A program made the position numbers and the translations under genes. This document shows positions 1-3,832 of a stretch of 5,835 bases of DNA, piece by piece (position 1 is the first letter of the stretch; each line of letters opens with the position of its first letter). This DNA comes from Oscillospiraceae bacterium (GTDB lineage Bacteria > Bacillota > Clostridia > Oscillospirales > Acutalibacteraceae): contig JAHZCM010000030.1 of the NCBI GenBank assembly GCA_019422905.1, positions 14,333-20,167 of the forward strand, given 5' to 3'. The notes beneath the pieces were generated by a model. It saw only the letters and a program-made list of their open reading frames with translations, ran no database searches and was not told the DNA's origin.

Positions 1-52
1 TATTTGTAAACTCAGCGTTAATTTCTACTTTTCATTATACCTGATACACCGG

Positions 53-96
53 AAATTGCAAGAAAATTGAGAGAACTTTCCGCAATTTTTCTTTTT
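53..96 (+). terminator. AT-rich hairpin with T-tract, possible terminator of an upstream gene
   Basis: AAATTGC (53-59) pairs perfectly with GCAATTT (82-88). Inside it, GAAA (62-65) can pair with TTTC (77-80). The hairpin is followed by TTCTTTTT. This is the layout of a weak intrinsic terminator reading left to right, but the stem is AT-rich and the loop is large. No gene that it would terminate lies inside the window, so the role is inferred. Confidence 0.35.
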
Positions 97-97
97 C

Positions 98-123
98 CAA
101 AATGCGGAAATGCGTGCATTTTG
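98..123. promoter_or_regulatory. Inverted repeat just upstream of the -10 box, possible operator
   Basis: CAAAATGC (98-105) and GCATTTTG (116-123) form a perfect 8-bp inverted repeat separated by 10 bp. A smaller dyad, AAATGC-GT-GCATTT (108-121), sits inside it. The repeat covers the place where the -35 element of the TATAAT promoter at 137-142 should be. A bound repressor or activator there would fit the poor -35, but nothing in the window identifies the protein. Confidence 0.35.
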
Positions 124-142
124 CCGGATTTTGTACTATAAT
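115..142 (+). promoter_or_regulatory. Promoter for the MBL-fold hydrolase gene
   Basis: A perfect -10 hexamer TATAAT lies at 137-142, about 50 bp before the start codon. No good -35 is found at 16-18 bp spacing; the nearest candidate, TGCATT at 115-120, matches the consensus poorly. Transcription would begin near 149, so the in-frame ATG at 102 would not be transcribed from here, which supports the start at 192. Confidence 0.5.
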
Positions 143-158
143 GGCTGTAAAGAACGCA

Positions 159-172
159 CCTGCGTCCGCAGG
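159..172 (+). other. Small hairpin in the 5' leader next to the ribosome binding site
   Basis: CCTGCG-TC-CGCAGG is a perfect 6-bp inverted repeat that can fold as a 5-bp stem with a GTCC loop. It lies in the untranslated leader just before the AAAGGA ribosome binding site (178-183). It could affect transcript stability or ribosome access; it is too small to assign to a known regulator class. Confidence 0.3.
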
Positions 173-191
173 GAAGGAAAGGAACACCGCC

Positions 192-815
192 ATGAGTGAA
201 TCCATCAAAATCCGCTGGCTCGGCCACGCATGCTTCAAAATCCAAAAAGGCGCGTACAGCATTGTGCTCGATCCCTTCGCCCCCGGCAGTGTGCCGGGTT
301 TCCGGGATATCGATACAAGCGCGAACCTCGTGCTGTGCAGCCACGGCCACCACGACCACAACTGCGCGGAAGCCGTGACGCTTCTTCCCGCAGCGCAAAG
401 CCCGTTTTCCGTCACAAAAATCGAGACATATCACGACGGCCAAGGGGGCGCGCTGCGCGGGCCGAACACGATTCACATGCTTGAAGCAGACGGCGTGCGC
501 ATCGTGCACTTCGGCGATCTCGGCTGTGACCTGACCGGCGGGCAGGCCGCCGCTTTGCAGGGCGCGGACGTTGCGCTGATCCCGGTCGGCGGCTTTTACA
601 CCATCGACGCGAAGCAGGCAAAGACCGCTGCGGAGCGCATCGGCGCGAAAGTCATCATCCCCATGCATTACCGCACGGGGCAATTCGGGCTTGCGCCGAT
701 CGGCACGCTGGACGATTTTCTCTCCCTGTACCCCGCCTCCGTCAAGCTGGACAGCGACACTTTTACGGTCGGCGAAACCGCAAGCGGCGTTGTCGTGCTG
801 ACCTACCCCATGTAG
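192..815 (+). CDS. MBL-fold metal-dependent hydrolase (UlaG-like, COG2220 type)
   Basis: This 207-residue protein has the metallo-beta-lactamase fold signature of the Lactamase_B_3 / UlaG-like group, which are cytoplasmic metal-dependent hydrolases, often of phosphoester, lactone or amide substrates. Visible motifs are LGHACFKI near residues 10-17, the metal-binding HGHHDH motif at 51-56 (H51, H53, D55, H56), a GDLG segment with D109, PVGG at 131-134, and the late histidine in PMHYRT (H159). There is no signal peptide or membrane segment. The ATG at 192 was preferred over the in-frame ATG at 102 because AAAGGA lies 8 bp before it and homology-like sequence starts there. It has its own promoter and a following terminator, so it is probably a single-gene unit. 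The substrate cannot be inferred; the neighbours give no hint. Confidence 0.9.
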   Translation: MSESIKIRWLGHACFKIQKGAYSIVLDPFAPGSVPGFRDIDTSANLVLCSHGHHDHNCAEAVTLLPAAQSPFSVTKIETYHDGQGGALRGPNTIHMLEADGVRIVHFGDLGCDLTGGQAAALQGADVALIPVGGFYTIDAKQAKTAAERIGAKVIIPMHYRTGQFGLAPIGTLDDFLSLYPASVKLDSDTFTVGETASGVVVLTYPM

Positions 816-857
816 ATAAAAGCAGAGAAAAGCCGGCAGGCAAAGCAGGTAAGGTAA

Positions 858-907
858 AAAAGACCGGCGGGACCGCAGCAAACGCGATTCCGCCGACCTT
901 TTATTTT
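858..907 (+). terminator. Intrinsic terminator after the MBL-fold gene
   Basis: AAAAG (858-862) pairs with CTTTT (898-902) and CGGCGG (865-870) pairs with CCGCCG (890-895), with a 2x2 mismatch between the two stem parts and a 19-nt loop. The run TTTTATTTT follows on the 3' arm. It begins about 40 bp after the stop codon. The large loop and the mismatch make it weaker than the terminator at 1842. Confidence 0.6.
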
Positions 908-935
908 CACCCCGCCGAATATACCAAAAACTTTT

Positions 936-990
936 TTTGCAAAGTATGCTTGACATTATTTGCAAAGCGTGCTATGCTTATTTTGCAAAG
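936..990. repeat. Three TTTGCAAAG direct repeats with exact 23-bp period (operator array)
   Basis: Identical TTTGCAAAG copies start at 936, 959 and 982, so the period is 23 bp both times. The core TTTGCAAA is itself a perfect palindrome, as expected for a dimeric helix-turn-helix protein. Copy 1 is upstream of the -35, copy 2 lies inside the -35/-10 spacer, and copy 3 covers the expected transcription start. Binding at these sites should block RNA polymerase. The most economical reading is autorepression by the XRE protein encoded at 1034; that link is inferred from position. Confidence 0.8.
950..978 (+). promoter_or_regulatory. Sigma-A-type promoter of the XRE/membrane protein module
   Basis: A perfect -35 TTGACA (950-955) is followed after exactly 17 bp by TATGCT (973-978), one of the better -10 matches in the window. 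Transcription should start near 985. The leader to the ATG at 1034 is about 50 nt. The TTTGCAAAG repeats interleave with both hexamers, so the promoter is intrinsically strong but built to be repressed. Confidence 0.8.
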
Positions 991-1033
991 TTGACTTAGC
1001 ATTCCGTTTCTGCAGAGCAAAAGGAGCTGCCCC

Positions 1034-1237
1034 ATGAAAACCAGAATCCGTGAACTGCGCAAGCAGCACAAGCTGTCTCAGGAGGAGCTTGCCGAGGCAG
1101 TGGGCACCACGCGGCAGACCATCACCTCCATCGAGGTCGGCAAATATACGGCCTCTCTGCCGCTGGCCTACAAGATCGCCCGGTATTTCGGGCTGACCAT
1201 TGAGGAAGTCTTTGACTTCTCCGATGTGGATACGTAA
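1034..1237 (+). CDS. Short XRE-family (Cro/CI-type) transcriptional regulator
   Basis: The 67-residue protein is essentially a single HTH_3 domain. Helix 2 spans about residues 15-22 (SQEELAEA), the recognition helix about 26-35 (TRQTITSIEV), and the GKYTASLPLAYKIARYFG stretch (36-53) is the usual family continuation. It ends shortly after an EEVF motif (57-60), so there is no separate sensor domain and the gene looks complete. AAAAGGAG at 1019-1026 lies 7 bp before the ATG. Proteins of this size class in Firmicutes commonly sit next to a small membrane protein, as here. It probably binds the TTTGCAAA palindromes in its own promoter and represses the module. How it is released, perhaps by the membrane protein, is not visible. 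Confidence 0.9.
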   Translation: MKTRIRELRKQHKLSQEELAEAVGTTRQTITSIEVGKYTASLPLAYKIARYFGLTIEEVFDFSDVDT

Positions 1238-1362
1238 AACGCAGGGCACCCCGTCCCCAAACGAGCAGCATGTCTCCATCATCGGCCAACCGTATCGGCC
1301 CACGCTTACGCAAACACCAGACCGCAAAGCATTGCAACACAGAAAGGTAAGTGCATATACTT
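1238..1362 (+). other. Spacer between the XRE gene and the membrane protein gene
   Basis: This 125-bp stretch has no convincing open frame, promoter or terminator. A small GCAA/TTGC inverted repeat occurs at 1324-1335, followed by AAAGG (1343-1347), the likely ribosome binding site for the next gene. Lack of a terminator favours cotranscription of the two genes. Confidence 0.5.
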
Positions 1363-1815
1363 ATGGAAAAATACAGAAAAAGCCTCAAATCACAAAACGC
1401 CGTAATCGCCGCCGGCATCCTGTGCCTGATTACCGTGCAGATCTTAGCTGCCTTCCGCGTCTTCGCCCCGATCGTTTCGGACGAGCACTGGGCCGACATG
1501 TACGCCGGATTCATCGCCGGCGCGGCGTTGGGCGTCACGATCCTGCTTCTCGTCGGATTTATTAAGAACCTGCGCGCGCTGCGCAGCGAAGCTGAGCTGA
1601 AAAAGCTTTATGCGAAGGAGCATGACGAGCGCCGCATGCAGATCTGCTATAACGCCCAAAGCGGCGCATACCGCGTCTGTACCCTTGCACTTCTCGTGGC
1701 GATCGTCGTCACCGGGTATTTCAGTGTTACCGTCTCGCTGACCTGTCTTGTCCTTGTATTCGTGCAGTCCATCATCGGCGGTATCTTCAAGCTCTGCTGG
1801 AGCCGTAAGCTGTGA
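1363..1815 (+). CDS. Small integral membrane protein with four predicted segments, unknown function
   Basis: The 150-residue protein has hydrophobic stretches at about residues 12-36, 47-67, 103-121 and 123-142, arranged as two hairpins around a charged cytoplasm-like linker (68-101) containing EAELKKLYAKEHDERR. A linker ending in a DERR-type motif recalls the DUF2178/DUF3796-like small membrane proteins that accompany short XRE regulators in Firmicutes, but I cannot assign the family with certainty. The ATG at 1363 was chosen although its AAAGG site (1343-1347) is 15 bp away; a GTG at 1351 would add four residues but sits only 3 bp from that site. It is probably cotranscribed with the XRE gene and may sense a membrane signal or act with the regulator; this is inference. 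It is followed by a strong terminator. Confidence 0.8.
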   Translation: MEKYRKSLKSQNAVIAAGILCLITVQILAAFRVFAPIVSDEHWADMYAGFIAGAALGVTILLLVGFIKNLRALRSEAELKKLYAKEHDERRMQICYNAQSGAYRVCTLALLVAIVVTGYFSVTVSLTCLVLVFVQSIIGGIFKLCWSRKL

Positions 1816-1841
1816 TCCGCCGCGGAAAATGCCGAAATAGA

Positions 1842-1881
1842 ACGCCCACCCGCGTTTGCTCCGGGTGGGCGTCTCGTTTTT
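1842..1881 (+). terminator. Strong intrinsic terminator of the XRE/membrane protein module
   Basis: ACGCCCACCCG (1842-1852) and CGGGTGGGCGT (1862-1872) form a perfect 11-bp GC-rich stem with a 9-nt loop, followed by CTCGTTTTT (1873-1881). It starts 26 bp after the stop codon. Read on the other strand the same stem is followed by TTCTATTT, so it may also stop the converging sugar operon, with lower efficiency. Confidence 0.9.
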
Positions 1882-1888
1882 GATCCGC

Positions 1889-1923
1889 GCGGCGAACGGC
1901 TCATTTTTGAGCGGCGCGCCGCT
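1889..1923. other. Hairpin-rich spacer between converging genes
   Basis: GCTCA (1899-1903) pairs with TGAGC (1908-1912) around a TTTT loop, and outside a 4x4 internal loop GCGGCG (1889-1894) pairs with CGCCGC (1917-1922). The right half also contains the 14-bp perfect palindrome AGCGGCGCGCCGCT (1910-1923). No T-run follows on the - strand, so this is not a standard terminator for the ThuA gene, though it may protect the 3' end of that transcript. Confidence 0.4.
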
Positions 1924-1934
1924 TTGGCAGCGCC

Positions 1935-2714
1935 TTACGGCTCCGCGCGTTTTTCCTCGTGCAGGCCCTGAATGCTTTTGCCCTCCATGTGACTCGCAAC
2001 AGGAACGACTGGCTGCGTGTTTCCGTAAACGACTTCCGGCGCGTCGGTCGGCGCGGCCCAATGCACCGCGTTTATGATGACCTTCTGAATCTCCGGCATG
2101 TGGTAGATCGGGAACACCTCATGGCCGGGGCGGAAATAGAACACCTTGCCCTTGCCGCGGTGCCAGCAGCAGCCGCTGCGGAATACCTCGCCGCCCTCAA
2201 ACCAGCTAATGAACACCTGCTCATCCGGCTGCGGGATATTAAAGTGCTCGCCGTACATCTCCTCGTGCGGAATGATGATCTTTTCATCCAGCCCCTGCAC
2301 GATCGGATGTCCCGGATCAACCGCCCAAAGGATTTCCTTCTCGCCGTCCTCACGCCACTTCAGCATGCCCGAATTCGTGCCGCAGACCTTCTGGAAAATT
2401 TTCGACGCGTGTCCGGAATGCAGGACGATGAGGCCCATACCGTCCAAAATACGCTGATGCACGCGGTCCACAATTTCATCCGCGACCTCGTGGTGCGCCA
2501 TGTGGCCCCACCAGATCAGCACATCCGTATTGTCCAGAACCTCCTGTGTCAGGCCGTGCTCCGGCTCGCGGAGCGTCGCCGTTTTGACGTCCATGCCGGC
2601 GTCCTTCAGGAAGTCCGCAATGCAGCCGTGGATACCCTTGGGGTAAACCGCCGCAACCTCCGGGAACTGCACCTCGTGCAGGTATTCGTTCCAAACCGTA
2701 ACTCGAATTGCCAT
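1935..2714 (-). CDS. ThuA-like protein (trehalose utilization family)
   Basis: This 259-residue protein belongs to the ThuA family, which has a class I glutamine-amidotransferase-like fold. Landmarks include VWNEYLHE (7-14), YPKGIHG (24-30), the LIWWGHMAHHEV segment (66-77), VLHSGHASK (97-105), PHEEMYGEHF (149-158) and FRPGHE (194-199); the many His and Glu residues in these motifs may form a metal or substrate site. ThuA partners ThuB, a Gfo/Idh oxidoreductase, in catabolism of trehalose and related disaccharides via 3-keto sugars in rhizobia; here a Gfo/Idh gene lies 25 bp upstream. The start at 2714 has AGGAGAA at 2721-2727, 6 bp before the ATG. A longer frame to 2867 would overlap the neighbouring gene and is not used. 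It is the last gene of the operon. The exact reaction is unknown. Confidence 0.88.
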   Translation of the reverse strand: MAIRVTVWNEYLHEVQFPEVAAVYPKGIHGCIADFLKDAGMDVKTATLREPEHGLTQEVLDNTDVLIWWGHMAHHEVADEIVDRVHQRILDGMGLIVLHSGHASKIFQKVCGTNSGMLKWREDGEKEILWAVDPGHPIVQGLDEKIIIPHEEMYGEHFNIPQPDEQVFISWFEGGEVFRSGCCWHRGKGKVFYFRPGHEVFPIYHMPEIQKVIINAVHWAAPTDAPEVVYGNTQPVVPVASHMEGKSIQGLHEEKRAEP

Positions 2715-2720
2715 ATCACA

Positions 2721-2727
2721 TTCTCCT
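2721..2727 (-). promoter_or_regulatory. Ribosome binding site that fixes the ThuA start
   Basis: AGGAGAA on the - strand, 6 bp before the ATG at 2714, excludes the longer in-frame start at 2867. It lies wholly in the 25-bp gap after the oxidoreductase stop codon. Confidence 0.8.
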
Positions 2728-2739
2728 TTCCGCCCCGTC

Positions 2740-3813
2740 TCAGCCAATCGTCTCCCATGTGCCCGTCTCCGCCGAACGAAGCACCGCGTCCACGGCGTAC
2801 TGGTTGATCCGGCCGTCCTCCACGTTCGCCGCCTTGCCGTCGGCCTTCCCATTGATGATATCCGCAAAGGACTGCATCTGGTCTACCTTGAATTTGTCCG
2901 GAATCGGCAGCTTTGAGAATACATGCGCCTCCGCGTTTGCCTCGCCGATGCAGATCGAAATCTCATCGGTATCCGGCGCGCAGTGATCCAGCTCATACTG
3001 GATGGCGCCCTTGCTGCCATAAATTTCCATGGTCTGGTAGTTGCCGCGTCCATAACCGTAGCGCGTGATGCGGAAGGTTGCCGCTGTTCCGCCGTCCATC
3101 TCCGCAAAGTAGTTCGCGAAGTCGTCCACATCCACCTTGCCCATGCCGCTGCCGTCCAGCTTTTCACGCTCATAGGTAAAGGTTCCGGTGTGGCTGAGGA
3201 TCCGCTTATACTCCTTGCCGGTCACAAAGCGGACGAGATCGAGCGCATGGCTGCCGAGGTCGCCGAGCGCGCCGGAGCCGGTATACTGCTTTTCAAAGCG
3301 CCAGACAAGCGGCGTATGGCAGTGCGGCAGGCCCCACGCCTGATAATACTGCATATCGACGTGGTAGATGTCGCCGATCATGCCGCGCTCGATCAGATCC
3401 TTCGCGTAGCGCGCAGAGGCCTTGAAGCGGTAAGAGAAGCAGACCATGCTCTTTACACCCTTCTCTGCCGTGACCGCCGCCAAGTGATCCGCTTCCTCGC
3501 TGGTCATGACGAGCGGCTTCTCCACGGCGTACGGCTTTCCCGCCTCCGCCGCGGCAAGCGCCACCTCGCAATGCACATAGTTCGGCGTGGAAATATCCAC
3601 CGCATCGACGTCCGGGCAATTGATCAGATCGCGGTAATCCGTGAAGCAGTGTGCCTCGTCGATCCCGTATTTCTCCTGCGCATAGCGCAGCGCCTCGGGA
3701 TCGATGTCACAGACCGCCGTGAGCTTGAGGTCCGGGCTGCGGTCGATGCCCGGCAGGTGTACGCCTCTCGAAATACCGCCGATACCGACGCTTCCGACTC
3801 GAATTTGACTCAT
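2740..3813 (-). CDS. Gfo/Idh/MocA-family NAD(P)-dependent sugar oxidoreductase
   Basis: The 357-residue product has the size and two-domain layout usual for Gfo/Idh/MocA dehydrogenases. The N-terminal Rossmann domain shows a glycine-rich loop (VGSVGIGGISRG, residues 6-17), an acidic end of beta-2 at VCDID (34-38), STPNYVH (75-81) and the family EKP motif (98-100) with the catalytic-type lysine K99. The C-terminal domain has GDLGSHALDL (184-193), with D185 and H189 in the usual active-site positions. It probably oxidises a sugar or glycoside hydroxyl to a keto group with NAD(P)+. AGGAGGAA at 3821-3828 lies 7 bp before the ATG at 3813, so an upstream in-frame start at 3903 inside the GH31 gene is rejected. 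It follows the GH31 gene by 19 bp and precedes the ThuA gene by 25 bp. Its substrate is unknown; ThuB-like disaccharide dehydrogenase is the leading guess. Confidence 0.92.
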   Translation of the reverse strand: MSQIRVGSVGIGGISRGVHLPGIDRSPDLKLTAVCDIDPEALRYAQEKYGIDEAHCFTDYRDLINCPDVDAVDISTPNYVHCEVALAAAEAGKPYAVEKPLVMTSEEADHLAAVTAEKGVKSMVCFSYRFKASARYAKDLIERGMIGDIYHVDMQYYQAWGLPHCHTPLVWRFEKQYTGSGALGDLGSHALDLVRFVTGKEYKRILSHTGTFTYEREKLDGSGMGKVDVDDFANYFAEMDGGTAATFRITRYGYGRGNYQTMEIYGSKGAIQYELDHCAPDTDEISICIGEANAEAHVFSKLPIPDKFKVDQMQSFADIINGKADGKAANVEDGRINQYAVDAVLRSAETGTWETIG

Positions 3814-3820
3814 AATACAA

Positions 3821-3828
3821 TTCCTCCT
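3821..3828 (-). promoter_or_regulatory. Strong ribosome binding site of the Gfo/Idh gene
   Basis: AGGAGGAA on the - strand is a near-perfect Shine-Dalgarno sequence, 7 bp before the ATG at 3813 and just after the GH31 stop codon. It decides the start and suggests efficient reinitiation within the operon. Confidence 0.85.
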
Positions 3829-3832
3829 ATTC

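Noticed and set aside
102..191. N-terminal extension of the MBL-fold protein from the ATG at 102
   Set aside because: It would start before the predicted transcription start, has no ribosome binding site, and the extra 30 residues do not look like part of the fold; the ATG at 192 has a good site.
18..965. Long - strand open frame opposite the MBL-fold gene
   Set aside because: It is antisense to a well-supported gene, has low-complexity composition typical of GC-rich shadow frames, and no ribosome binding site or recognisable domain.
936..990. Short CRISPR-like or transposon-end repeat
   Set aside because: The repeats are 9 bp with 14-bp spacers and interleave with a consensus promoter, so an operator array is the better explanation; no cas or transposase gene is present.
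991..996. Second -35 box (TTGACT) after the third operator copy
   Set aside because: No acceptable -10 hexamer is found 16-18 bp downstream; the TTGACA/TATGCT pair upstream explains transcription.
1200..1565. + strand open frame overlapping the XRE and membrane protein genes
   Set aside because: It runs out of frame through two better-supported genes, is very basic with no domain, and has no ribosome binding site.
2715..2867. Longer start for the ThuA-like gene at 2867
   Set aside because: It would overlap the 3' end of the Gfo/Idh gene, adds an Arg-rich segment unlike the family, and ignores the AGGAGAA site before 2714.
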